Shown: piece after piece, positions 21,714 through 31,893 of the stretch
Position numbering within the stretch: position 1 is the stretch's first letter
How the letters are laid out: each line of letters begins with the position of its first letter
From: Fragilariopsis cylindrus CCMP1102
Lineage: Eukaryota > Bacillariophyta > Bacillariophyceae > Bacillariales > Bacillariaceae
Length of the DNA: 64,000 nucleotides
NCBI GenBank assembly: GCA_900095095.1
Contig: FMBT01000310.1
Coordinates: 62,001 to 126,000, forward strand
Direction of reading: 5' to 3'
Notes under the pieces: generated by a model
Seen by the model: only the letters and a program-made list of their open reading frames with translations
Databases searched by the model: none
What the model was told of the DNA's origin: nothing
Program-made: the position numbers and the translations under genes

Positions 21714-23897
21714 TCACGAAGATAGAGATATCAACAATTCAATCAGTCCAGCTTTTAAGAGAGGTTTACCATCAGCAGCTTTGATGGAAACACCTTTGGA
21801 TTGGATATAAGCTTTTAATATCTTCACAGTCTTTTTCGATAGGGCTGATTTCGATAGATCACCTAAATCCTCAACTTCTTCGTTGACCTTGGCAGCAGCC
21901 ATCTTCTGTTTCTTCTTTGCTGGTTCGTTCGTTATCTTTCGAGAAGGAGTCGATAATATCGTCACAGAGGTAGCGGCAGCATTCTTGTTACATTTCTTCG
22001 TTTGGGTTGCTACGGTTACATCGTTCTCTGCAATGGCCGCGTTTGTTGCTGCAGGAGGATACTTGCGAACAAATTCGTCCACTTTAAATTTGCGTTTACA
22101 TCCTTTATAGTTCATGAATCGTATCTTTCCAAAGATTTCCCTCTCTTTCCAACCCATATCGTGGTTACCGAAAATACTCCAAGCAACACCACAAAAGCCG
22201 TTAGGATCTCTTCCATCTAACGAATATTTGTCGTTAAAGTATTGTGCGTACTGCAACGCATCCGCCGGTGTCGATGTCCATTCTAGGATCTTTTTTGCCC
22301 AATACATCCTCAAGAATCCGTGCATCTTGCCTGTATTCATCATTTGTATTTGTGCTGCATTCCATAAATCGTCGTGAGTTTTTCCAGATTCAAATTCATT
22401 CAATTTGTAAATGTATTCACGCGGATCGGACGTATGCAACTCGAGCGAATCTTGTGCCCATTGTGCACCAGCCTCTAACGTATCGTACGTGTCCGGTGCA
22501 TACCACAGAAAATTATCAGACAATTCTCTGCGAACGAATCCTTCTTCGATGAATGAAGCTTTACCTTCTGCATCACGGTTGTGTGTTTTCAAATACCTCA
22601 AACATGTTGCGAAGCTTAAATGACCGTGATTGAACCATGGACTTAAACTCGAAGAGATTTGATCATTGTTGGGATCATTACGCAGCATAGAGAAATGACG
22701 TAAGCCCGTATTGCAAAAGTCGTCAAATTGCTTCCTACCACCAGCCGTTCCTGGTTTTTGATCTTTGGTAAGAACATCTTTTACGGAATCGTCCCAATCT
22801 AAAAACTGTTCGTGTGACTGGTAATCGAAATCTATATCCGTATCTTCCTGAAAGTTTTTTAAATTTTCGTTACCCACGAAGGCAGGAATTGATCCGTTCT
22901 TGTAGTCTTTATTTTGTAAACATTCGTCTACTAATCTGTGAAGTTTCGATCGTAGTGTTCGAGCACCAACTTCTCTTTTTGGACTGGCGTACCAAACTGG
23001 GACAATATTATGAGCATCAACCTGATAAAGCGGAACGTTGATGGCGTCCAATGCATTCTTTAATACCGGTGATTCGTTCCAACGGCGTACATGGCGTAAA
23101 ACATTCGTGTCGCACACCACAACGGATGGATTGTATTCATTCAGGAAGTGTTCAAGTACGTTCGGATGTTGCTGATGTTGTGTATCGTATGAATTGTGTA
23201 TAATGTGAAAGGGGACATTTTTCTTTTTTAATTCGTTGTGGACACATTGAAGTCCACCCAATAAAAACCGTCCATGACGTTCCGTTGTTCGTAGTTGTTC
23301 AAGCGGGGGTGGTTCATCATCGTCGTCATCAGAAGATGGTGGAGGCGTCGTCATCACATGTACTACACGTAAGGGTAGGTTACTTTTTTCAGCATGATGT
23401 TGTGCCAAATTCAATGCCCAGTTATCAATAGTTCGCATATCTCTTTGCATCCAATACACAACACAATCGTTTTTGTTATCATCGAGGACGGTCTCGGTTT
23501 CAGTCAATACACGCGTTCGTTGAGACAGCATCCAAGACGGTAAATCAGGAACTGCATGATTGCCGTCGTAAATATAAGGAAATGGTTCATTGCTGTCACT
23601 ACTCATGTTGCTGATGCTGGTGCTTATGGACGTTGTTGCTGATCCTGTTCTTGTTCCTTTCGAAAAGGTGGATGTCGGAATCACGTTGTGCTGGTTTCTA
23701 TTTCCTTGGCTTGCACTATAGCTGTTCGAGTATCGAAAGACAGTTGAAAATGCACTTGTCCTTATTATACTTGTTGTACTTCTCGTAACCACAGCTAACA
23801 AACAGCAATAAGTTATAGGTAGACCGAAGCGATGATTTCGTAAGAGACGTGTTGGATTACTAGAGATTGTTGTCGTCAGTAACGTCGTTGTTCCCAT
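21714..23897 (-). CDS. Class II CPD photolyase with C-terminal SAP domain, probably plastid-targeted
   Basis: FAD enzyme that splits cyclobutane pyrimidine dimers using blue light. Class II marks are YWMQRDMRTIDNWAL near the start of the antenna domain, FLLGGLQ, RRELSDNFLWY, KTHDDLWNAAQ, and the FAD-site block MHGFLRMYWAKKILEW with NDKYSLDGRDPNGFCG and WSIFGNHDMGW. The first ~50 residues are basic with a hydrophobic stretch ending RTSAF|STVF, a plausible plastid-type presequence. After the catalytic domain, a Lys/Ala-rich linker leads to a final ~40 residues (LSKKTVKILKAYIQSKGV, then LLKAGLIELL) that look like a SAP DNA-binding motif. The gene is one uninterrupted exon of 727 codons, divergent from the PanB gene. 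Confidence 0.9.
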   Translation of the reverse strand: MGTTTLLTTTISSNPTRLLRNHRFGLPITYCCLLAVVTRSTTSIIRTSAFSTVFRYSNSYSASQGNRNQHNVIPTSTFSKGTRTGSATTSISTSISNMSSDSNEPFPYIYDGNHAVPDLPSWMLSQRTRVLTETETVLDDNKNDCVVYWMQRDMRTIDNWALNLAQHHAEKSNLPLRVVHVMTTPPPSSDDDDDEPPPLEQLRTTERHGRFLLGGLQCVHNELKKKNVPFHIIHNSYDTQHQQHPNVLEHFLNEYNPSVVVCDTNVLRHVRRWNESPVLKNALDAINVPLYQVDAHNIVPVWYASPKREVGARTLRSKLHRLVDECLQNKDYKNGSIPAFVGNENLKNFQEDTDIDFDYQSHEQFLDWDDSVKDVLTKDQKPGTAGGRKQFDDFCNTGLRHFSMLRNDPNNDQISSSLSPWFNHGHLSFATCLRYLKTHNRDAEGKASFIEEGFVRRELSDNFLWYAPDTYDTLEAGAQWAQDSLELHTSDPREYIYKLNEFESGKTHDDLWNAAQIQMMNTGKMHGFLRMYWAKKILEWTSTPADALQYAQYFNDKYSLDGRDPNGFCGVAWSIFGNHDMGWKEREIFGKIRFMNYKGCKRKFKVDEFVRKYPPAATNAAIAENDVTVATQTKKCNKNAAATSVTILSTPSRKITNEPAKKKQKMAAAKVNEEVEDLGDLSKSALSKKTVKILKAYIQSKGVSIKAADGKPLLKAGLIELLISLSS

Positions 23898-24219
23898 GCT
23901 ACAATGTATTTGGGTGCGTTTTGTCGAGTGCGTTCCGCATTCATTATTGTATTGTGCGAATTGTGTGTTATTGCCGGGTTTGTGTTTTGGGTTGCTGCAT
24001 GATGACGATGCATCTCAGATTAATTATTGATTCGAAAATGCTGATGAGACTGCCACGACTGGGACTCGTTTTGAATTTTATTTGTGATGATGAATATTTA
24101 TATATTTTCAAGCGTTGCCCACGAGTCAAGCTGACGTTAGTACTTTCCAGAATCCAGAATCATAATCAAGAACCTTCCTGAATGCATGAAACTATCCGTT
24201 CATAACTCATCGCTTCATT
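23898..24219. promoter_or_regulatory. Divergent intergenic region (photolyase / PanB)
   Basis: 322 bp between two start codons pointing apart; it must hold both promoters. No specific light-response or core element can be named with confidence. Confidence 0.3.
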
Positions 24220-25713
24220 ATGTTTTATAATTATCTGACCAAGAGCATTGCCAGACTGCCTACTGTCCTTTCGAGTGTCCCCGGAAAAGGCGCACCAACT
24301 GCATCATGCATCGCATCAACATCACCACCTTTGTCGTCGTCGACGTCGTCGTCGTCGTCATGCTATAATATACGGCGGTCCTTTGCAAGCAAGGTTTCAG
24401 CTCTGTCTTTAAATTCTAAGAAACGAAAGGGTAAAAAAATAACAATGGTGACAGCATACGACTTTCCATCCGCAGCCCATGTAGCTCGTGCAGGGATTGA
24501 TATAATTTTAGTAGGAGATTCTGTTGCGATGGTGGAACTTGGGCACGAGACGACACAAAATGTTTCTCTCGATAGTATGATTCATCACTGTCAATCCGTC
24601 AAGAATGGCATTGAATTAGCAGATTCAGGATCTATGTTGATAGGAGACATGCCATTTGGAACGTACGAATTCAATGACACCGATATTGCTCTTCGCAACG
24701 CATACCGATTCGTTAAGGAAGCGGGTTGCGATGCTGTCAAGCTCGAGGTATGTGCGAAAAACAACATGATAGTATCCTCTACTAGATGTTAGCTTCTAGA
24801 TCTTTGACGCTTCGTACCACACCACGCCGCGCCCCTGTCAATCTTTCTCACTATTGACGGTATATGTCCTTTTCTATTTTTCATTTCAATTTCTTGTTTT
24901 TAAAATACTCCAACGACAATCAGGGAGGAAGTATTCATCGTGCAAAAAACAGCACAAAAAATTATAGAAGGGGGAGGTGAGTTCTAACTATCTAGTAGAA
25001 TCCTTACCGTGTCTTGTCAACGAAGAATCAAATCGTCATACTATGATAGTCATCATAATGCATGATGTATGATGTTGTCCCCTAAGCTAACCTACGTTCT
25101 TCGATACATCTTTTTGATTTATTTGACAGTTGCTGTCATGGGCCATGTGGGACTTACACCGCAAGCCATTAGTGTTATCGGTGGTTTTCGTGCTCAGGGA
25201 AGAACGGCCGTTCGAGCACGACAATTGTTAGATGAGGCCCTTCGGTTACAAGATGCTGGATGTTTTTCGATTGTATTGGAATGCGTCCCTGCCAATGTAG
25301 CTGCCGCAATTACAGAAACATTGGAAATACCTACTATTGGTATTGGTGCCGGAGGAGGAACTTCAGGTCAAGTTCTTGTCTTTCATGATATGCTTGGTAT
25401 GCTAAGTCACCCGCACCATCAACAATTCGTACCGAAATTCTGTAAAAAGTATGCAGAAGTTGGTCACTCGATCCAAGAAGGTTTGAATCAATTCAAGAGC
25501 GAAGTAGAGTCAGGAGTGTTTCCAGGCGATGCATATTCACCCTATGTGATGAGCGAGGGAGAGAAGGAAACATTCGATGCCCTTCTAGAAAACGACGCCG
25601 AAGATAGACGAATGAAACACGACGCCGCTGCGACAAAGTTATCTCAAGCCGACGAGTACGAAACTCTGAAACTGTACGGCGGCAACAACAATGGTGACAA
25701 AAAAGAAGAATGA
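24220..25713 (+). CDS. panB: 3-methyl-2-oxobutanoate (ketopantoate) hydroxymethyltransferase
   Basis: First committed enzyme of pantothenate synthesis, using 5,10-methylene-THF. Exons are 24220-24747, 24924-24976 and 25130-25713. Exon 1 has a Ser-rich basic presequence, then KITMVTAYDFPSA, the metal/substrate site GDSVAMVELGH and FVKEAGCDAVKLE. Exon 3 has VMGHVGLTPQ, VLECVPA and TIGIGAGGG. Splice sites are canonical. Exon 2 begins GGSIHRAK and should continue TAQKIIEGG into VAVMGHVG, but the two parts are in different frames around a run of six A at 24944-24949; five A would join them. This is the one break in the window that looks like an extra base. The 3' end is acidic and may be lineage specific. 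Confidence 0.88.
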
Positions 25714-26266
25714 AGTTATCTTTAGGTAAAATTTAAGGTTTGGTTTCCCGCCATAAAGAGGGGTGGTTCGCTCTGCATACATTGTACAGTTCCGGCTACA
25801 GTATATTATCTAACAGCCCCACCAAATATATTTCATCAAACCCAATCGGACAAAAAAATTTAGGGTTTGTGAACACTATATATAAACTACAGATGGTAGC
25901 AATAAATAAATATATATATATATAGGAAGAAAGTAAGCACTAGCATACATAAAAGTAGTATCAATAAACACACTACAACTGACAAATTATATTCCTATTC
26001 TAATAGAACCCGTCCAAATAAAAACTTTATCTCTAGAAACTAAAACCCAAGCAAACACACAAGCCTTCGACATGCACGATAATTTTCACTCCCCATCTCT
26101 CAATTTTTTTAAATTATCATTTAACATGAAAATAACGAGGGATAGATGGGATGAAATGGTTGAATTCAATTTCGGCGAATTTCATCACAAATTATTGAAA
26201 ATATAAAAAAATAGGTGTGTGTGTGTGTTTTTTCTGTGTAAAAATATTTGATTTGTGTTTCATAGT
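25714..26266. other. Convergent 3' region
   Basis: AT-rich DNA between the ends of PanB and eIF5A, with a TA run at 25909-25923 and a GT run at 26215-26229. No gene seen. Confidence 0.5.
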
Positions 26267-27124
26267 TTAACCTTCCTTCTTCCATGCAACAACTTGTTGG
26301 ATTCCAACAGCGGATTGGACGGTACAGGAGACTTGGTTTTCTCCTTCATTCCATGCATCACGGATTTCCTTGGCCATAGTAGGAGGGACAAGAGGTAAGT
26401 TAAGATCAGTCTTTTGGTTACCACCTTCATCCATAAGAGTAATACAATCATCTTCATCATATCAATGATTTCCCAATCGGTACGGACAACGATAGGGACG
26501 GTAGTTCCGTGAGAGGAAGGAATCATATCTTCGAGTTTCTTTCCGGTAAAGATATCGGTGGCGAGGAAATTACATTTAGCGTGACCGTGCTTTCCTGTCT
26601 TGGAAACAGAAATCGAAAGAATTTTACATGGTTTTCCCTTGATCATCATGAATCTGCAGATAAGAATATATAATAACACAACACATTATATAAACTATAT
26701 AATCAAAGCAATTAGTTCAAAACAACAGGATTGAAAATGCGATATAGAAAAATAAATTTGAAGTGAGAAAATGTATAAAATATAATATAATATAATAACA
26801 CATAAATAAATGAACAATATAACTAGTAGTATATGCTATTACGAATCAAATCGATAGGTAGCAACAGGAAACCGCTAAGATTTAATATAAGTAATACACA
26901 AATCCAAGCCCACTTTCTCAATCACAGCCATAGCCCAAGCCGCGTATTCTCTTTTTTCAGGATTTAATTTATTGAACTACGCTACGTCAACTCCATCGTT
27001 GTTGTATTTGTATTATCTAGAAAAATCAAACTTACCCTCCCTTTTTGACACAACCAGCTTCCATAGGAATGGTATCAGATGCACCGGCATCAGAGCTCTC
27101 AATAACATAATCTCCGTCACTCAT
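26267..27124 (-). CDS. Translation factor eIF5A (hypusine-containing)
   Basis: Two exons, 27036-27124 and 26267-26653, with a 382-nt intron (GAGG|GTAAGT ... CTGCAG|ATTC). The join gives [20 protein letters not shown], and the hypusine loop [12 protein letters not shown] is intact, the hypusine being the lysine after TG. The C-terminal OB domain shows [12 protein letters not shown]. After that the frame changes: the next family-like residues ([18 protein letters not shown] ... [12 protein letters not shown]) are in another frame, ending at a TAA at 26267-26269. The break lies near 26458-26463 and looks like one missing base in GATAT-GATGAA. eIF5A is essential, so this is more likely an assembly indel than a dead gene. 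It is divergent from DPH3. Confidence 0.9.
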
Positions 27125-27652
27125 GGTTACTGTTTTCGTTGTTTTATTTAAACTATATATTAACCACAAAGCGTAGTTATGTGTATGTTATTGTAATGGT
27201 AAAAAAATTAAAGCGACATATCCTTCCGTTTACGTTCTCTTCATTTGCTGGTTGAGCCTATGCCAGCCATGTCATCAATGCATTCTTACCGTATTACTTT
27301 GACGCAAAAATGTGTGAAGGACAGACCACAACAGCGCTGCGCAATACTTTTTCGCACTGAATCACAACCATTCAATTGATTTTTAGGATTAAAAATTCAT
27401 TCATTCATTCATTCCCATTCCATACTTTTCATTATCACGTGATCCAGTGCTAAGCAATTTTACATGAAAGTAAAGCAGATTCATTCATTCATTCATCGTC
27501 TTTCGAACCACTTATCTGACTGGACATAAATTTTTGCTATCTCTTACCAAGATGGTATAATAACTCCTTTTTACCATAATTGGTAGTAACTATTTGTCGC
27601 TACTAGAGTCAGCTACTTATTTAGTTAATTTCTGTTCCTGACTAATCAAATC
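27125..27652. promoter_or_regulatory. Shared divergent region between eIF5A and DPH3
   Basis: 528 bp separating the two start codons. It has ATTC tandem runs at about 27396-27420 and 27478-27497. A two-way promoter is possible but no element is proven. Confidence 0.35.
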
Positions 27653-28043
27653 ATGCCTTGTACGATGAAATTGAAATCGAGGATATGAGATACGATCCAG
27701 AAACGAAAGTATATTCATACCCATGCCCGTGTGGAGACCGATTCAAGGTCTCATTGGAAGATTTATGGGATGGAGAAGATATTGCTGATTGTCAGTCATG
27801 TACATTGTATATTGAAGTTATCTATGATGAAGAAGATTTACAACCATTGCCAGAAGACGATGACGAAGACAATGATGACGAAAAAAAGGAAATCAAACAA
27901 TCTGAAAACGTCGACGATGAAGATGATAATAAAGATACTATCATAAACAAGATGGATTCATTACTGAAAAGAACAATGATGATGACGACGACGAAGTTGG
28001 TATTGATGAAGCTCTTGATAAGGTTTCTATTACTTCGCAATGA
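27653..28043 (+). CDS. DPH3/KTI11, CSL-type zinc protein for diphthamide and tRNA modification
   Basis: Electron carrier for the Dph1-Dph2 step of diphthamide synthesis on eEF2 and partner in Elongator function. The CSL zinc domain is unmistakable: [14 protein letters not shown], then [24 protein letters not shown] and SC; the four zinc cysteines are all present. The ATG at 27653 is out of frame by one base with TTG-TAC-GAT at 27658, so one base seems missing right after the start (expected [11 protein letters not shown]). The acidic tail also changes frame near 27946-27965, giving [18 protein letters not shown] and a stop at 28041-28043; reading on in the first frame gives an implausible Met/Leu-rich tail to 28071. 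Core identity is certain; both ends are approximate. Confidence 0.85.
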
Positions 28044-28071
28044 ATGTTTTTACCCTCCCAACGATCTCTGA

Positions 28072-29255
28072 ACAACTACATAGACTACAATGTGTATGTT
28101 TGATATGTTGCTTGCTATACCGATGTGGTGTCAGCACCTGAGAAATGAAAAGGTAAGAATCATATGTTGTGTCTCTAGTTTCCAGAACAACACAACCATA
28201 CAACCACGCTCGGTCAGCTAATGAGGTAGTTAGTTACTACTTTACGTAGTAACACACATAACCCCACACATCCCCATCCGTTTAACCAAGCAATAATAAA
28301 CCCATAGTCTCTCAATCATTGAACTATATAACGACTTAACACGGAATTTAAGCTAAAATGGTTTATTTTCATTTCCGTGGAGTCTGTTCCTTGATGTAAC
28401 ATCTTATTAATAATTAATTGAAATTGTGTACTCACTTCACTTATTTCTATCTCCACTATTTTCGTTTTTTTAAATTATAACTGAAGGTGAAGTCTCCAGT
28501 CGCCATTGTCGGTCGTCGGAGAAGTTACTAGTAACATCCTCCCATTGGTTTAAAATGAATTGTGCTTTTATTGTGCTGCCTCATCGGGGCACTCACTACT
28601 AGCTCGACCTAAGATCTACAAACAATCCTTTTCACAAACACGGACACAACACACATTTTTCACCATGAGGAATTCGCAACTATGCGTTTCTCCTTTGACA
28701 AGTGTGGCTCATGCATAGCACAGCTACGTGATCAGTAGCATAGTTTATTTTATTGTGTATATATTATAATAGTATGTTTTTACCATATAAAATACAACAT
28801 TCAGTCAATTTTATCACTACTATAATTTTATAATGTTAGCTCTCTAATCTCCGTCTGTCCAACTCTATTGAATTCTCACCTTTTATCTGTAGCAAGTATT
28901 GAACATTCAATGCTTCATTTTGTAGATTGTTTGTTACTGAGCAATTGTAATTGGAGTCTTATGGTAGCATTTAAGAAACTACCAGCAACTGTCTTAGTCA
29001 AATTCGTCTGTACGTAATCAGAATAGATTCTTTCCACGTGTAGATGTTTCGATTCTGATTCACTCATGCTTTGTGAATGCTTTTTCCTTCGAAATTCTCC
29101 GAAATCCATCAAACAATTTTTTAATCATTAAATTTTAAATTGTTGAAAATAAGCACAAAGATAGATACGACAAACAAAAATTACAATCACCGTATCATTT
29201 CAAAAGACAATAAAGCCAAGATCGTAACGGAATAGTAGATCATATTGATGGAAAA
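28072..29255. other. Intergenic, no gene supported
   Basis: About 1.2 kb of AT-rich DNA between DPH3 and the helicase. A 65-residue minus frame at 28915-29112 begins MMDFGEFRRKKHSQS, but nothing supports it. No RNA gene recognised. Confidence 0.45.
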
Positions 29256-31622
29256 ATGATGAATACGATGTCCTCTACTTCTGTTCTCTTTCTAGTCATG
29301 GCTATGATATGGATCGACACGCCCACGAGAACTGCTTCAACTCTTACATGTTTGGCTTATGTTGTTCCTTCGACTATAGCATTCGTCGATAGACATCACT
29401 TTAATGCTAGAAGAAGTCCGAAGTTCGATTCTGGATCTGTACAAAAGGTGTCGTCGTCGTCGTCGTCGTCGTCATGTCTATATCAATCTGGGAACAGTAA
29501 TGATGATGACGGGGCACGAGAGCTATCATCTTTGGGTCTCAACGAATTGCAAACTCTTTTGCGTGAGGTCGTTGACAAAGAAGAATTTCTTGAAGCGGCG
29601 ACCTATTCGAATGAACTCTTTGAGAGGTTGTATGGTGACGAAGATGGCGAATCAACGATGTCCCCTGAAGAGAAAAAAGAAAAACGAAAGCTTATGTCGT
29701 GGAGAGGACAAGGAGCTGCACCATGGCTCGTTGATCGACTCGACGCACTCAATTATACTCTTCCCACTACAATGCAAATCAATACTATGGAAGCTGTTAA
29801 TAAGATACTTGAAGACAGTAGCGATAACAACAATGAAGATTATGACGACGAAATTTCAATGGTCGGAGCAACGGGGAAAGATATGGGAATCGTCGTAAGT
29901 GGTTCCACCGGTAGTGGTAAAACGCTAGCATTTTTAGTTCCTCTTCTATCAACCTTGAGTGATTCGTTGTTCGCGAGACAAAGAATCCGAGTTGGAGCTG
30001 AAGAATCGATAGGAGATTTTTCGGGGGATTTACTTGATCGTATTTCAGTCGTAACGTCTCCTGTCGTTCAGAGTAATACGAAGCGACCGATGCGGGCGGA
30101 TGGGACGATCGCTTTCGGTGCATCCAATCCCAATCCAACTCTTGGAAAGTCTGGCGCATCGATTGTTAAGGATGTGAAAAGTCCGTTGGCGCTCATCGTT
30201 GTTCCGACGCGAGAACTTGGACTTCAAACAGCCATGCTTCTGTACGAGCTTGTGGGAGGTTCTATTAAAAAGGATCCCAATGAAATCAGAAGCAAGGCCA
30301 ATATGTTCAAATATAAAGGTCCAAAGGGCATCCGCGTTGGATGTATATTAGATAACTCAGAAGCTGAATTTGGATTGAAACTCCAAACTGACGTAGCTAT
30401 CGTCATGCCACAGTACGTGGGGAAACTTATTGATGATGGAGATTTGATACCATCCTCGCTTCGTGTTGTGGCTTTTGACGAGGCGGATTTGGTGTTGGAA
30501 ATGATTTCTCCCAACGATTTAACGACCCTATTCGATACAAAGAGCCGTTCCGGAGAAAATGATGGTGACTACGTTCCGGGTGAAGAACGTGATTTGACGA
30601 AACGACTTTCCTTTATGGTCGGCGCTAGTGTTACAGAATCACTTGGTAATCTAGTTGTAAAATCGCGAATATTGCCGGAAGGGAAAAGTTACATCGCCAC
30701 TGCCACTCGAAATTATCCCATAGGGCAGACTGCCGCCGATGATGTTGATGAAAACTTGGTCGTTGGGGATCAACCAAAAAAAGCGTCGTTGAAGGACCTT
30801 GATGTTTGTTTGAATCCAGGTTTGCAACACAATCGAGTTTTGGTGGGGAACGAAACGACTGGTCTTCTTGCCCTTACTCGTCTATTGCGCAAAGAACTGG
30901 AAGACTACGAAAAATTGAACAAGAATAATAATGGTCCGCCACCCCGTGTTGTCATCTTCTTCCCAGACGAAGCTGTCGCCAAAGACTCTATAGCACCTTT
31001 GCGGGATGCTTTATGGGGTGAACACAAACTATGTGTGCTGTTACCACAGACAGGGGTCAATCCGCTACAGATGCTGGAAGCATTCAAAAACAATGAAACA
31101 AGTGTGATGTTAGCCACCCCCAACTCAGTTCGCGGTTTAGACTTTCCTCAAGTTACTCACGTATACACGTTATATCTTCCCACAGAAGATCCTCGTGAAT
31201 ATATTCATCTAGCCGGTCGTGTTGGTCGAGTGGGACAAACTGGTTCTGTTTTTGGTACTGGTGGTCAAGTATTTTCCATACTAAAGTCGGAAGATGGTCC
31301 CAAGATGGATACTTTGGCCAAGGAATTAGGATTTGAATTTAACGACATTGCTGCTCCCACCGTCGATATCCCAAAATTCGGGTTTGCAGTAGACGATGAC
31401 GATGATCGTGATGATGATGATGATGATGACAATGACGTAGAAAAAGTAGAGGAACTGTTGAATCCGAACGATCTCGACAAAATTCGTCGATATCTCGAAG
31501 ACACCGTTACATTGGGGTCTTCGGACGAAGAATTGGACGACAGTGATTTATCTATCATAGATACGACAAGCGTACAGGTTGATGATATAGATGATGAAGA
31601 AGAAGACCCTGGATTCCAATAA
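29256..31622 (+). CDS. DEAD-box RNA helicase, plastid-targeted
   Basis: 788 residues, one exon. The N-terminus is a hydrophobic signal ending VPSTIAF|VDRHH, then a transit-like Ser-rich segment. Residues about 88-120 (LGLNELQTLLREVVDKEEFLEAATYSNEL in outline) resemble a UVR-type motif. Helicase motifs follow: Walker A GSTGSGKT near 218, PTRELGLQ near 313, DEAD near 412, SVRGLDFP near 625 and HLAGRVGRVGQTG near 650. Motif VI departs from HRxGRxGR by a Leu in place of the first Arg, and the usual SAT motif is not obvious (VGAS in about the right place). It ends in an acidic Asp/Glu tail. Probable role is plastid RNA or ribosome processing, inferred from targeting and family. Confidence 0.87.
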   Translation: MMNTMSSTSVLFLVMAMIWIDTPTRTASTLTCLAYVVPSTIAFVDRHHFNARRSPKFDSGSVQKVSSSSSSSSCLYQSGNSNDDDGARELSSLGLNELQTLLREVVDKEEFLEAATYSNELFERLYGDEDGESTMSPEEKKEKRKLMSWRGQGAAPWLVDRLDALNYTLPTTMQINTMEAVNKILEDSSDNNNEDYDDEISMVGATGKDMGIVVSGSTGSGKTLAFLVPLLSTLSDSLFARQRIRVGAEESIGDFSGDLLDRISVVTSPVVQSNTKRPMRADGTIAFGASNPNPTLGKSGASIVKDVKSPLALIVVPTRELGLQTAMLLYELVGGSIKKDPNEIRSKANMFKYKGPKGIRVGCILDNSEAEFGLKLQTDVAIVMPQYVGKLIDDGDLIPSSLRVVAFDEADLVLEMISPNDLTTLFDTKSRSGENDGDYVPGEERDLTKRLSFMVGASVTESLGNLVVKSRILPEGKSYIATATRNYPIGQTAADDVDENLVVGDQPKKASLKDLDVCLNPGLQHNRVLVGNETTGLLALTRLLRKELEDYEKLNKNNNGPPPRVVIFFPDEAVAKDSIAPLRDALWGEHKLCVLLPQTGVNPLQMLEAFKNNETSVMLATPNSVRGLDFPQVTHVYTLYLPTEDPREYIHLAGRVGRVGQTGSVFGTGGQVFSILKSEDGPKMDTLAKELGFEFNDIAAPTVDIPKFGFAVDDDDDRDDDDDDDNDVEKVEELLNPNDLDKIRRYLEDTVTLGSSDEELDDSDLSIIDTTSVQVDDIDDEEEDPGFQ

Positions 31623-31893
31623 TTCATTACACGATATCGAAAGAGATCTACAGCACTTTCAAAAAAGAAGTAAAATATAGATAGAAACTAATGCTAGATT
31701 AATATTTTATTATTAATGTTAAAATGTGTGTACGATTATTTCAATACCTGAGATAAAATATTATGTTGTTCATAATAGTGAAGATTGTTGCAACAGATCG
31801 CGATATTATAGCTAGATATATATATATATATATAATTTATTTTTTTAATTTTTTTATTATTATCTTCATTCATTATTCAGTTAAATTCATTTT

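Noticed and set aside
24940-24976. Programmed -1 frameshift at A AAA AAC in PanB
   Set aside because: The conserved downstream frame is +1, not -1; a -1 slip meets a stop after five codons.
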